Assembly: GCA_002715465.1 (NCBI GenBank)
Contig: PAYY01000001.1
Coordinates: 159,057-223,056, forward strand
Reading direction: 5' to 3'
From: Fidelibacterota bacterium
GTDB lineage: Bacteria > Marinisomatota > Marinisomatia > Marinisomatales > S15-B10
DNA length: 64,000 nt
Shown: one piece after another, positions 51,137 through 60,355 of the stretch
How the letters are laid out: every line of letters starts with the position of its first letter
Numbering within the stretch: the first letter of the stretch is position 1
Position numbers and translations under genes: made by a program
The notes under the pieces: model-generated
Told to the model about the DNA's origin: nothing
The model's database searches: none
Seen by the model: only the letters and a program-made list of their open reading frames with translations

Positions 51137-53094
51137 TAATCTAATCCTAGCCCTATTGAACATGATGAAAAAGCCTTAACCTTTTTTCCTGGAGAAGGAT
51201 TTTGCCAAACAACCGTCCCTGAACCTTTCGGCATTACTTTCAAACCAGCTTTACGCAAAAGTGAAGTAGCATTTCTAAGGCTCCGACCACGGACGTCAGG
51301 CACTACGACCCAATTTCCTGTAGTTGCGAGGAGAGGTGGATTAGTTATTGGCTTTTTTGTTTTTAGTGCACCTTTAGCTAAAAGTAGATCTTTCGACTGA
51401 ATTGGCTTATGAATTAAAATGGAATCATTTCCTTGAATAATTTTTTTTATAACTGATTTGAAAACTGGTGCTGATGAACCTGAGCCCCAATGAAAACCTT
51501 CTTTTGGCTCATCTAAAATTATAACACTAGCCATATGAGGATTGTGAGCTGGGAAAAAACCAGCGAAAGAAGCAATAAAACGTTGATTAGAGTAGCTACC
51601 ATCAACATATTTTTTTGCTGTACCAGTTTTACCAGCTACATTCCATCCTTGGATATTTGCTTTAGCGCCAGTTCCTTTTGATACTACTAATTCTAACATA
51701 TCGGTTAAGTCTTTCATTACCTCCTTAGAAGCAACACGTCTCACTACTTGCGGCTCGGCTTGATAATTAATTCTTCCAGTTGGATGGATAATTTTTTCTA
51801 CAATGTGAGGCTTCATTAAAAAACCACCATTTGCCACAGCACTATATGCAAGTGCAAGTTGCAGGCATGTAACAGATACCTCATAACCAATAGAGATTTC
51901 AGCAATTGAGATTTTACTCCATTTCTCAGTACGTTTCATTACTCCTTTGGCTTCTCCTGGGAATGAAATTCCTGATAATGCTCCAAATCCATACTTTCTA
52001 CCAAAATCATAAAGGTTCTTTTTGCCAACCTTTTCTGATATTTTTATAATTCCAACATTGCTTGAATTTTGAATAATCTGTGGAAAGCTAAGCTGACCAA
52101 ACTTATCCCAATCTTCAATGCGTTGCCCTCTGAATTCGTAAAATCCATTACCACAATTAAATTCTTCATCTTTGCCAACAAGTTTTCGACTAAGCGCAGC
52201 AGTAGCACTTACAAGTTTAAATGTTGAACCTGGCTCAAATTGGTCAGTTACAACACGATTACGAAAAGTTTCTGGCGGAAAAGTTGCTGCTTCATTTGGA
52301 TCAAAATCAGGCAGAGATGATATGGCAAGGATTTTTCCTGTAGAGGGTTCAATAATTATACCCATTGCTCCTTTTGCCCCAGTTCTTTTTATTTGTTTTT
52401 GCAGCTCATTTTGAAGGATAGCCTGGTAACTAAGATCAATGGTCAATTGAATATCAGAGCCATCTACAGGTGCCATTCTAGGGTATGAGTTATTTCGTCT
52501 GCTTCGTCCTTTTCCATCTGTCTGAAGAACAATCCAGCCATTTTTACCTTTTAGATGTTTATTAAACTGCTTTTCAATGCCTTCTATTCCATCATTGTCA
52601 ACATTAGTAAATCCTAGTATTTGTGAAGCAATCCGTTTTTGAGGATAATAGCGATAACCATGCCTGTTTGATATAAGACCTTTGTCTTTTAATCCTAAAA
52701 GTGGTTCTGCAATTTTGTACCTAAGATTACGATCAAGGAATACAAATGAATCTTGTCTGTCAAAACGTTCTATATAATAGTTCTTTTGGCGACCAGTAGC
52801 TTTAGAAAATGCATTAATCAATTTTTCTCGGTTTTCAATTTTTTTTGGGTGAATCCCAAAAGAATAATGAACAACATTTGAAGCGAGATCATTATTATTT
52901 CTATCTGTTACACTACCTCTTACTGCACTAAGCTCAACTTTAGTTCCACCCTGCCTTTTACTGCGATCTGATAGATTATTTGAATTAATTACTTGAATAT
53001 GGAAAAACCGAACAGTAAGACCAGCCCAAACAATAATTACTATACTAGAAAGGAAAAGAATTCTTGAACGAAATTTTGTAAAAGACTTCGTCAC
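51136..53094 (-). CDS. ftsI: Division transpeptidase FtsI (PBP3-type) with C-terminal PASTA domain
   Basis: Class B penicillin-binding protein that crosslinks septal peptidoglycan. It has 652 residues: short cytoplasmic tail, one membrane anchor (about 12-30), PBP dimerisation domain, transpeptidase domain and a single PASTA repeat (about 590-640, VVPDVRGRSLRNATSLLRKA). Active-site motifs are SxxK in FEPGSTFKLVS (Ser about 288), SSN in QNSSNVGI and KTGT in VAGKTGTAKKY (about 489). The PASTA domain is more usual in Gram-positive and FCB-type proteins than in proteobacterial FtsI. It overlaps ftsL by 4 bases. Confidence 0.95.
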   Translation of the reverse strand: MTKSFTKFRSRILFLSSIVIIVWAGLTVRFFHIQVINSNNLSDRSKRQGGTKVELSAVRGSVTDRNNNDLASNVVHYSFGIHPKKIENREKLINAFSKATGRQKNYYIERFDRQDSFVFLDRNLRYKIAEPLLGLKDKGLISNRHGYRYYPQKRIASQILGFTNVDNDGIEGIEKQFNKHLKGKNGWIVLQTDGKGRSRRNNSYPRMAPVDGSDIQLTIDLSYQAILQNELQKQIKRTGAKGAMGIIIEPSTGKILAISSLPDFDPNEAATFPPETFRNRVVTDQFEPGSTFKLVSATAALSRKLVGKDEEFNCGNGFYEFRGQRIEDWDKFGQLSFPQIIQNSSNVGIIKISEKVGKKNLYDFGRKYGFGALSGISFPGEAKGVMKRTEKWSKISIAEISIGYEVSVTCLQLALAYSAVANGGFLMKPHIVEKIIHPTGRINYQAEPQVVRRVASKEVMKDLTDMLELVVSKGTGAKANIQGWNVAGKTGTAKKYVDGSYSNQRFIASFAGFFPAHNPHMASVIILDEPKEGFHWGSGSSAPVFKSVIKKIIQGNDSILIHKPIQSKDLLLAKGALKTKKPITNPPLLATTGNWVVVPDVRGRSLRNATSLLRKAGLKVMPKGSGTVVWQNPSPGKKVKAFSSCSIGLGLD

Positions 53095-53444
53095 TCTCTA
53101 CCACCTGTGACTTTTTCTGAGTATTTTTTGTCAATAAAGACAACTAAAGATTCTGGAACAGGTGTTACAAGATTTAATTTTTGTTCTGCAATGGAAGTTA
53201 TTCTATCGGCTCTCATTAGCCTTGCAATGTCAGCCCTCAGACGTCGATTGTTTTCAGATAAGTTTTCTCTAGAAAATATTAAACCATCATTACCTTTTTC
53301 AGTTATAATAATTTCGTTATAAACCCATAAATAGGTTAATAAGCCAGCTACAGACAATAGAGAAATAGAAAGAAAAATGATAGAGTTGATAAATTCTTTT
53401 TGTTTTCTAGAAGGCTTACGACCTTTTGATATCCGATTCAGCAT
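53091..53444 (-). CDS. ftsL: FtsL-like division protein
   Basis: A 117-residue bitopic protein with a basic cytoplasmic tail (SKGRKPSRKQKEF), one transmembrane helix (about 24-43) and a periplasmic coiled-coil segment (ENLSENNRRLRADIARLMR), followed by ITSIAEQKLNLVTP, the usual short tail of FtsL/FtsB-type proteins. Sequence conservation in FtsL is low, so the name rests on the topology and on its fixed position between rsmH and ftsI. It shares one base with rsmH and overlaps ftsI by 4 bases. Confidence 0.85.
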   Translation of the reverse strand: MLNRISKGRKPSRKQKEFINSIIFLSISLLSVAGLLTYLWVYNEIIITEKGNDGLIFSRENLSENNRRLRADIARLMRADRITSIAEQKLNLVTPVPESLVVFIDKKYSEKVTGGRE

Positions 53445-54373
53445 TAAATTTTTTCAGCTGCCCGAAGTTTTGCACTTCTTGATCTATTATTTTGACTGAT
53501 CTCTAGTTTACTTGGCCGAACAACTTTTTTTGTTAAGACCTTTAGAGAAGGCGTTTGATTACATTGACATAATGGTAATTTTGGTGGACATACACATGTT
53601 TTTTCTAGTTTTCGAAAAACCTGTTTTATTAATCTGTCTTCAAGTGAATGGTAGGATATAATTACTAGGCGACCACCTATATTTAAATATTTATCGAATA
53701 TTTTTAAGAATTTATTAAGTGTTTTTTGTTCATCATTTACTGCGATGCGAATAGCTTGGAAAATCCTAGATTTTGTTTTTGTTAAATTTTGTTTACCAAC
53801 TGCACTTTTAATTATTTCAGATAGATTTAATGTTGATTCAATCAAACCTTCTTTTCTAGCGTTAATTATTGCTAGTGAAATGGCTGAAGATCGAAGCTCT
53901 CCACCATATTTTCTGAAAATTCTTTTCATCTCTTCAAATGACCAATCATTGATGATTTGGTGGGCCGAGATGATATTATTTTTGTTAAATCTCATATCTA
54001 GTGGCCCATTTATACTGTGAGAGAATCCTCTTTGAGGAGTATCCAATTGAAATGAAGACATGCCCAAATCAAGGAGCATACCATCAACACGCTCGAGCCC
54101 AATAGATGAGAGAAAGACTGGAAAGTTATCGTATGAAGTTTGAAAAAGATGACATGAAGGCGACAAACGTTGCTTTGAAAATTTGATGGCCTCCTCATCT
54201 CCATCAAGTCCTATTAGCTTCCCATTTGGTGAGAGCAAATTTTGAATTGCAAGAGAGTGACCGCCTAATCCAACTGTACCATCTAGATATATTCCATTTG
54301 GTAATATCCGCAAATAAGATAGAGTTGCTTCTTTTAAAACTGGTATATGTTTTTTTGTTATGTTCCATGTCAC
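53444..54373 (-). CDS. rsmH: 16S rRNA (cytosine-1402-N4)-methyltransferase
   Basis: S-adenosylmethionine enzyme (MraW) methylating 16S rRNA. It has 309 residues. HIPVLKEATLSYL at the start, the SAM-binding YLDGTVGLGGHS, LIGLDGDEEA, DGMLLDLGMSSFQLD and RGFSHSINGPLDMRF, and the C-terminal VISYHSLEDRLIKQVF with Cys-rich CVCPPKLPLCQC are characteristic. It is the second gene of the cluster, 8 bases after mraZ. Confidence 0.97.
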   Translation of the reverse strand: MTWNITKKHIPVLKEATLSYLRILPNGIYLDGTVGLGGHSLAIQNLLSPNGKLIGLDGDEEAIKFSKQRLSPSCHLFQTSYDNFPVFLSSIGLERVDGMLLDLGMSSFQLDTPQRGFSHSINGPLDMRFNKNNIISAHQIINDWSFEEMKRIFRKYGGELRSSAISLAIINARKEGLIESTLNLSEIIKSAVGKQNLTKTKSRIFQAIRIAVNDEQKTLNKFLKIFDKYLNIGGRLVIISYHSLEDRLIKQVFRKLEKTCVCPPKLPLCQCNQTPSLKVLTKKVVRPSKLEISQNNRSRSAKLRAAEKI

Positions 54374-54381
54374 CTTAATTA

Positions 54382-54837
54382 TTAAAGTACAACTTTATCA
54401 GAAAGGTCATCAAAGTCTTGTGGACATAGATCGTCAAGCTTTTCTAGATCTATAGGATTCCATAGTTCAATTTTATTTATAACACCAATTATTCTTACTT
54501 CCCGATCTAGATTAGCAAAATCCTTTAGATAAGATGTCAATTGTATTCGACCCTGCCCATCTAATTTTACAGTGGTAGCGTAACGAGTAATTGATCTAAC
54601 GAACAGTCGATTTTTCTGAGAAGTAGCTGATAATTCACGTAGACCAGATTCAACACGTTTCTGCCATTCAACCAATGGATATGCCACTATGCATGAATCC
54701 ATACCTTTCGTAATTATAAAACTCCTATTATTATCTGGTGAGAGGGCAGATCTAAATTTTGAGGGGATATTTAATCTGCTCTTAGAATCAAGAGTATAAT
54801 TAAACTCTCCTGTAAATGTATTTTCTGAAATTGTCAT
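54382..54837 (-). CDS. mraZ: Transcriptional regulator MraZ
   Basis: AbrB-fold DNA-binding protein that represses the cluster it heads by binding TGGGN repeats in its own promoter. It carries two SpoVT-AbrB-like repeats: FTGEFNYTLDSKSRLNIPSK at the start and RYATTVKLDGQGRIQL in the second half. ATG 54837 was chosen. An in-frame GTG at 54870 lies at the predicted transcription start and inside a MraZ box, so it cannot be used from this promoter. rsmH follows after 8 bases. Confidence 0.95.
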   Translation of the reverse strand: MTISENTFTGEFNYTLDSKSRLNIPSKFRSALSPDNNRSFIITKGMDSCIVAYPLVEWQKRVESGLRELSATSQKNRLFVRSITRYATTVKLDGQGRIQLTSYLKDFANLDREVRIIGVINKIELWNPIDLEKLDDLCPQDFDDLSDKVVL

Positions 54838-54858
54838 ACTCGAGTTAGTGGGTTTATT

Positions 54859-54894
54859 CCCCACTTCCACCCATAATCTTAGTTTATTAACCCA
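54859..54894 (-). promoter_or_regulatory. MraZ boxes
   Basis: On the minus strand, TGGGT (54869-54873) and TGGGG (54859-54863) are direct repeats exactly 10 bases apart in TGGGTGGAAGTGGGG, the known MraZ-box spacing. A further TGGGT (54890-54894) lies 21 bases upstream, between the -35 and -10 boxes. Binding here would block the promoter. Confidence 0.75.
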
Positions 54895-54904
54895 CTAATG
54901 TCAA
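54876..54904 (-). promoter_or_regulatory. Sigma-70 promoter of the division/cell-wall cluster
   Basis: The minus strand reads TTGACA (54899-54904), a 17-base spacer and TAAGAT (54876-54881), a near-consensus promoter. Initiation would fall near 54869, giving an mraZ leader of about 32 bases. One MraZ box lies in the spacer and two at the start site. Confidence 0.8.
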
Positions 54905-54907
54905 GAA

Positions 54908-54946
54908 AAATCTTAAGAATACAAATTTTTTGTATTCTTAAGATTT
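54908..54946 (-). terminator. Perfect 18-bp hairpin between rodZ-like gene and mraZ
   Basis: Two exact 18-base arms (54908-54925 and 54929-54946; core CTTAAGAATAC) are separated by a 3-base loop. On the minus strand the hairpin is followed by a T run (54906-54910 read in reverse). It lies 21 bases after the RodZ-like stop and just upstream of the mraZ promoter. The low G+C content makes it an unusual but plausible terminator. Confidence 0.65.
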
Positions 54947-54966
54947 ATAGGTTCTAAGGAATATTG

Positions 54967-55797
54967 TTAAAGAGGATTATACTGACGGATTGTAAGTTGT
55001 CCAGTTTCTCCATCAAAAATTATATCTGCTGGATATGCGATATTTTTAAGATCAATCATTTTTTTATTTAATTGGATAGAAACATTTATTGAATTTTCAA
55101 TCCTTAAAAAAACATATTCATTAAATTGAATTAAAATATCTTCATCAGGAGAAATAATAGAAGAGGTGAGATTACCTAGGTCAGTTTGAATTTCATACCA
55201 AGTTTTTCCACCGGCTGAAATTGAAAGATCAAATGGTGATTGCAAGGCTAGTTCTTCTTCCGTGTCTATGAATGTGAAATTCATGTTTAATTCTGTATCA
55301 GTAATTTTAGGCGGTGTTGGAATAGAAGTCTGTCCAATTTCAATAGGAATTGATTCCGATTGATCTTTAGTTATTTGTCTTATAACCCAAATGCCAAAAA
55401 AGACTAATATTAATAGGATGGCCACCTTTACTAATGAAGGATACAGGTTGTTGAAAGGATTTATTCCTATTGTATCTTCATGATCTTCTAATGGATTATT
55501 TTCTTTTTTCTCTTCATTATGAATAGTTAAGTCTTTAGTTGGTGTTTTTTTATTCAGAACGTGGTCAAGCTCTTTGAGCGCTTCACTAGTTTCCGCTCCA
55601 ATTTCAAGAGCATAAGCTTTCATGAATAAACGAACGTATATATAAGGGAGAAATGTATAATCTCCTGATTCTAATAATTCAAGATATTCGATATTGATCT
55701 TAGTTCGTGTTGCTATTTCATTAAGTTCGATATTTTTATCTATTCTTAATTTTTTCAGATCTTCGGAAAAAAGCATGGTATTCTTAATGTCATTCAT
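54967..55797 (-). CDS. rodZ: RodZ-like cell-shape protein (HTH plus DUF4115)
   Basis: A 276-residue bitopic protein. The N-terminal helix-turn-helix (residues about 9-70: LKKLRIDKNIELNEIATRTK, then YLELLESGDY and LPYIYVRLFMKAYA) is the RodZ/HTH_25 type that contacts MreB. One transmembrane helix follows (about 120-142), then a C-terminal beta-rich DUF4115-like domain (SISAGGKTWYEIQ, VFLRIENSINVSI). It is expected to act in rod-shape maintenance. It lies directly upstream of the mraZ hairpin and 21 bases after the maf start, on the same strand. Confidence 0.85.
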   Translation of the reverse strand: MNDIKNTMLFSEDLKKLRIDKNIELNEIATRTKINIEYLELLESGDYTFLPYIYVRLFMKAYALEIGAETSEALKELDHVLNKKTPTKDLTIHNEEKKENNPLEDHEDTIGINPFNNLYPSLVKVAILLILVFFGIWVIRQITKDQSESIPIEIGQTSIPTPPKITDTELNMNFTFIDTEEELALQSPFDLSISAGGKTWYEIQTDLGNLTSSIISPDEDILIQFNEYVFLRIENSINVSIQLNKKMIDLKNIAYPADIIFDGETGQLTIRQYNPL

Positions 55798-55818
55798 TTA
55801 GCTGTGATTTTAAGTGAT

Positions 55819-56430
55819 CTATTTTTTGGAAGCAAACCAATTGTCTAGTTGAAATTCCTTTTTAATTTTGTTTGAACAAATTAATTGTATAAAACTTGCA
55901 AGTGGGAAACCTACAACATTATTGTAACATCCGTGAATTTTTTTTACAAAAACGGAGGACCATTCTTGAATACCATATGCTCCAGCCTTATCTAGGAACA
56001 TGTTTGTGGAAAGATATTGATCTATCCAATCATCTTTCAAATTATAAAAATACACCTCTGTAGACTCGACAAAACTCACCTCTATATCTAATAATTCATA
56101 CCTTAAGGCAACTCCTGTATGTACAAGATGCTGCTTCCCAGATAATTTTTTTAGCATTTTTTTAGCCTCCGAGGAATTTCTTGGTTTTCCTAAAATTTTT
56201 TGTTCCAAGTCAACAATGGTATCAGCTCCAATTACAACACTATTCTTTTGCTGAGGTAAAAGGTTACGTGCTTTTTCCAAAGCCCAATACTCAGCCATAT
56301 TTTTTGGAGTCAAATTAATAGAATAATCCTCAATGATTGAGCTAGGTTTGACTTCAAATTTGAAATTTATCTTTTCAAGAATATGTTTTCGGCGAGGGGA
56401 AGCTGAAGCTAAAACTATAATAGGATTCAT
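55819..56430 (-). CDS. maf: Maf-family nucleotide pyrophosphatase
   Basis: A 203-residue house-cleaning dNTP/NTP pyrophosphatase of the Maf/YhdE type. IVLASASPRRKHILEKI at the N-terminus, the Glu/Lys patch near YWALEKARNL, ADTIVDLEQKILGKP and the C-terminal AGAYGIQEWSSVFV are characteristic. Overexpression of Maf affects septum formation in Bacillus, and the location beside rodZ and the division cluster is common. It follows the PorU-like gene by 2 bases. Confidence 0.93.
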   Translation of the reverse strand: MNPIIVLASASPRRKHILEKINFKFEVKPSSIIEDYSINLTPKNMAEYWALEKARNLLPQQKNSVVIGADTIVDLEQKILGKPRNSSEAKKMLKKLSGKQHLVHTGVALRYELLDIEVSFVESTEVYFYNLKDDWIDQYLSTNMFLDKAGAYGIQEWSSVFVKKIHGCYNNVVGFPLASFIQLICSNKIKKEFQLDNWFASKK

Positions 56431-56432
56431 AC

Positions 56433-59400
56433 TTAGCGATATTTTGCGGCTTTGCCTATTATTGTACTTTCTTCTCTATCATCCAATGAAGTGGCTGTAA
56501 TTTGATAGAGATATACCCCATTAGCTATTATATCTCCATAATGGTCCCGACCATCCCAGTCTATGTGTGAATAACCATAAAAAGATTGTAGTGGTTCCAG
56601 TTCAGCGATCAATTCTCCAGCTATAGTAAACACTCTAATTTTTATAAGAGCATTCTTATTTACTTCAAAACCAAATTGAGTTTCAAATTTAAATGGATTT
56701 GGATAGTTAAATATATTAGTAAGCTCTAAGGTTTTATTGGAATTTATATTTAGAGTAATTGACTCTTGGCTTACATTGTTTGCATTATCCCAAGCCTCAA
56801 CATTAATTGATATTTCACCTGGAAGCGCATCAGATAACGGGAAAATTACTGATCCACTAGTATGACTGCCTTCTAGATATAGGAAACCATTTGTTAAATC
56901 AGATGAATTTTCTTCATCTTCTCCAAGCCAAATTCGGATTCCATGTCCAATATTTCCAGTGATATTAATACCAAGAGGATCAGATATAGAAATAATCAAA
57001 TCTTTCCCGGTACTAATATTATCACCAGTTTGCAATGTTCTTCCATCTAAGCCAAATGAAATAATTGGACCATTTGAATCTATTGGATTTGTAGTCCCAC
57101 CTCTAAGGACTAATCCTTCGTTAAGACCTAATCCTTCCCAAAGGATATCTTTTTGAAAATTATATAGATATACAGAAAGTTTTCCTCCGATAGAACTTGT
57201 AATGTCTTTGGGTAGAATAAAGGAACCATCAAAAGAGCCCTTATTAAACAGTAATTTTCCACGGAAAAGAGTATTTCCTGGGATTGTATATTTAATTTCT
57301 TCAGAATATGAATCATTATCATAAAAACGTTTAATTGTTCGTTCAGCATCTGAGACTGTAACGAAACCGGAACCATCTCCAATAGGAATTTGACTTACAG
57401 TACCATAATAAGAACCTGGGCTTAGAGCAGTAAGTGTATCTGGTTCAACAGATGTGATTTCAACATGATTAGATGGAAGAGCTATTTTCAATCCTGGATC
57501 ACCTAATAAATGAAACATTTGACTTCCTATAGATCCATCTTTGATACTGCTAAATATTGCACCTAAAGAAAGATTCGAAACAGTTGTGTCCGGAAAAAAA
57601 GACTGAAATAGTTTTAAAATGAAATTTCTATTGGCTGAAAAAGTAATTAAACCGTTAGCAGAAATAACCGCAACTCCTGCGTTATTTGGAGCTCTGAGGA
57701 TTTCTTCTGACATAGCACTTCCTTCAATGTTATCATATTGTCCCCAACTGCAAGTGGCAGCAATCCAGATTGGTAGTTTATTACCAGTCTGGATTGATGT
57801 AAGATCTCCTCTTGAAGAGGATAATAAACCTTCTTGAGCCCATTGATAAGCTGAGCCATGACCGATGTAATTCAAAAGAGCTGTACCTTCACTGAGAAGG
57901 TTAAACAATTCTTCAGTTGCACTTGGTTTAGTAATACCATATTGAGAACCATCATTAATTTCTGGAAAATCTTCCATATAAAGTTTTCGAATTTGGAGAG
58001 ACTTTGGAATCAATTGGGCTATTTCTTCACTATTTTTTGTATGAGTCAGTTCCAAAGCACCAAAATTTGGTCGTGAAAAATCATCAGCAATAAGTGAAAT
58101 TCGGCTTCGCCAAAGTCCTATTTCAGGATTAGCCTCGTAGGTTATAGTTTTTTCTACCATTGATTCGGCATCATATAGATTGGATGCTGGTAGGCGACCT
58201 ATAGCCATTTCTGGAGATTTACCATCGAGATAAGCAAATTTATCATCTGAAGATGTACCTCCAAATATTCCAGATTGGAAAGTAGGAATTAAGTTAGAGG
58301 ATTTTCCAGTTATGTTACGGTAATCATAATCTCCATCACCAAGCAAAAGGATGTATGATGGGAATCCTATTCCATTAGAAGAAGACCAATTTTTCTTAAC
58401 CCATTTCAGAAAAAATCTTATTGCCTTAGGGTCAGAAACACCACCAGTAAATTCATTGTATATTGATTCTAATGGGACAACAATTGAAAAGTCACGATGT
58501 TTTTGGAGTTTTTCGGCGGGTTCTTTAAAAACTTCAGGAGCGATTATAATATGATCAATACTGCTAATTGATGTTCTAAATGTTGAAAAGTTTTGGGTTC
58601 CTATTTCTTCTAACTTAGATACATTTAATATTTTTGATTCATTAAAAACGACGAACCTTTTTTTCTCTTTGAAAGAGATATCTTGTTCAAAATATCCTCT
58701 ATTTCCACTTAGCTGAACAGATTGAGAAACTGGAGAATTTATATCAGTTATATCCCAGACTTTTATATCAGAATTCATTTTACTAATCATAAATCTAACA
58801 GCATTTAGATTTGTTGGTGTCCAGTAATCAAATTGGGTTCCTTCCCAAATTAATTCGCTTGCATATTCTACTGTAATCCAATCGATGAAAACTTTAGATA
58901 GTACATCACTTGTAGAATTTTTTACTATAAAAAAGTTCGTGCCATGATTAAGAAGTGTTTCATCCAAATTCAATGAGAAATCACGATTTATCATCCCTGC
59001 CCATGATTCTGTTATTAAAATAGAATCTGTTTGACTTTTTTGCTGGATTGTTGCGATATGAGCTGGATAACCCTCAGATCCACTAGAGGTGCCTCCGAAT
59101 AGAGATATATTTGCTTTAGCATTTATATAATCACGTGGATGATGAAGTTGAATTGGAGCTGAAAGTGTTTGTTCTTTTGTAATCCCCGGACCAACCCATA
59201 AAAGTCCGGATTGAAATGGGTTGTAATCTTCATTTTCAGAATGAGCATAATTTATACCATAATTAATTGTTATAGGTTCAATTACACTTTGATCTATAGT
59301 ATTTATCCTTGAACCAAGAATCTCTGGATCAACTGGTACATTTAACCAATAAACATTCAGATTTGTATAAGGATTTTTAGTAAAAATAGTATATCCATCT

Positions 59401-60227
59401 TTATTAGTATCAAAACCCCTAGGGCCCCGGCCATAGAAAAGAATTTTATCATTTTCATTTAAGACGCCATCGTTTTCTCCCGTTACTTTTATAGCTATTT
59501 CTATTAGGTTATCTGAAATAGATTGAAAAATATCATCTGATACAGGTCTCCCACCTCTTGGATTAGTAAAAATCCGAAGAGATGACGGGTTAATATTTGT
59601 AATATCAGCTCCTATTTCAGATAGCTCTAAACCACTAATTCCATAAACACCATCATCTGAAATAGCAATTTTATACCAATTTCCGCTAAGATCATTTCGA
59701 CTTTTTATTCTTTTGGAGATAGATTTTTTTTCAACCCAGTTTTTGGCTACAGACCAGTTAAAAATCTTATGCTTATAAATAAGTTCTTCAGCATTAGAAA
59801 GAATTATAGAGTTTTTTAATGATTTTTTAAAACGAATTTTGACTTCTAATTCAAGCGCTGAAATTTCAGCATTATTTGAGGCTGTAGGTGCTAATTTAAG
59901 AATTGCAACATTCAAATTACGAAATTTCTCTAATCGTTTCCATTTCCCATAATTAATTACTGGTGAATAGAAAAGTTCGGACTCTTTATCTTGGGGAACA
60001 TTAACAGTTTTAATTGGTATAATTTGAATCTCTGGATAATTATCTGTAGGCAAGCCAATTGTAATATATTGATTCTCAAGACTATATCCTTGAGAAGGAT
60101 TAGTAAAGAACACTCTAAATATTAATTCTGAATGAGAAGTCTTTATAATTGAATGAGATTGGCTGAAAAGACTCCCGAAAATAAGAAAGGTAAAGAAAAT
60201 AATTTGGCGAATCAATTTTGTAATCAA
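56433..60227 (-). CDS. porU: PorU-like C25 (gingipain-type) peptidase with C-terminal sorting-type domain
   Basis: A 1264-residue exported protein with a signal peptide (IIFFTFLIFGSLFSQ). The N-terminal part (GNWYKIAISDDGVYGI, FTNPRGGRPVS, ENDKILFYGRGPRG) is the beta-rich module seen before C25 domains in PorU. The C25 catalytic pair is His about 790 (NYIGHGSAYQW) and Cys about 826 (IAATCSWGQYDN). The last about 90 residues (NIFNYPNPFKFET to GVYLYQI) form a FlgD/type-A sorting-like Ig domain. By family, PorU is the type IX secretion sortase that removes such domains from cargo; a secreted gingipain-like protease is the alternative. It heads a minus-strand run with maf and rodZ. Confidence 0.8.
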   Translation of the reverse strand: MITKLIRQIIFFTFLIFGSLFSQSHSIIKTSHSELIFRVFFTNPSQGYSLENQYITIGLPTDNYPEIQIIPIKTVNVPQDKESELFYSPVINYGKWKRLEKFRNLNVAILKLAPTASNNAEISALELEVKIRFKKSLKNSIILSNAEELIYKHKIFNWSVAKNWVEKKSISKRIKSRNDLSGNWYKIAISDDGVYGISGLELSEIGADITNINPSSLRIFTNPRGGRPVSDDIFQSISDNLIEIAIKVTGENDGVLNENDKILFYGRGPRGFDTNKDGYTIFTKNPYTNLNVYWLNVPVDPEILGSRINTIDQSVIEPITINYGINYAHSENEDYNPFQSGLLWVGPGITKEQTLSAPIQLHHPRDYINAKANISLFGGTSSGSEGYPAHIATIQQKSQTDSILITESWAGMINRDFSLNLDETLLNHGTNFFIVKNSTSDVLSKVFIDWITVEYASELIWEGTQFDYWTPTNLNAVRFMISKMNSDIKVWDITDINSPVSQSVQLSGNRGYFEQDISFKEKKRFVVFNESKILNVSKLEEIGTQNFSTFRTSISSIDHIIIAPEVFKEPAEKLQKHRDFSIVVPLESIYNEFTGGVSDPKAIRFFLKWVKKNWSSSNGIGFPSYILLLGDGDYDYRNITGKSSNLIPTFQSGIFGGTSSDDKFAYLDGKSPEMAIGRLPASNLYDAESMVEKTITYEANPEIGLWRSRISLIADDFSRPNFGALELTHTKNSEEIAQLIPKSLQIRKLYMEDFPEINDGSQYGITKPSATEELFNLLSEGTALLNYIGHGSAYQWAQEGLLSSSRGDLTSIQTGNKLPIWIAATCSWGQYDNIEGSAMSEEILRAPNNAGVAVISANGLITFSANRNFILKLFQSFFPDTTVSNLSLGAIFSSIKDGSIGSQMFHLLGDPGLKIALPSNHVEITSVEPDTLTALSPGSYYGTVSQIPIGDGSGFVTVSDAERTIKRFYDNDSYSEEIKYTIPGNTLFRGKLLFNKGSFDGSFILPKDITSSIGGKLSVYLYNFQKDILWEGLGLNEGLVLRGGTTNPIDSNGPIISFGLDGRTLQTGDNISTGKDLIISISDPLGINITGNIGHGIRIWLGEDEENSSDLTNGFLYLEGSHTSGSVIFPLSDALPGEISINVEAWDNANNVSQESITLNINSNKTLELTNIFNYPNPFKFETQFGFEVNKNALIKIRVFTIAGELIAELEPLQSFYGYSHIDWDGRDHYGDIIANGVYLYQITATSLDDREESTIIGKAAKYR

Positions 60228-60355
60228 TTTGTAATACTACTTGACATGGGTGACTATAATTGAAATTTCGCATGGAACTCCGTAATTTCCAAAGTCATCT
60301 TCGACCATAATTAATATTTTTCATTATTAGACCATAGTATGAGGTAAGGTATAGT

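Noticed and set aside
51137..51163. Longer murE start within ftsI
   Set aside because: The ATG overlapping the ftsI stop gives the usual MurE N-terminus and matches the one-base overlaps elsewhere in the cluster.
54838..54870. Upstream GTG start for mraZ (adds 11 residues)
   Set aside because: It lies at the predicted transcription start and within a MraZ box, and the added residues do not match the MraZ N-terminus.
60241..60260. TTGACA and TATAAT close together before the aconitase gene
   Set aside because: They are separated by only 8 bases, far from the 16-18 needed for a sigma-70 promoter, and no alternative partner box with correct spacing was found.
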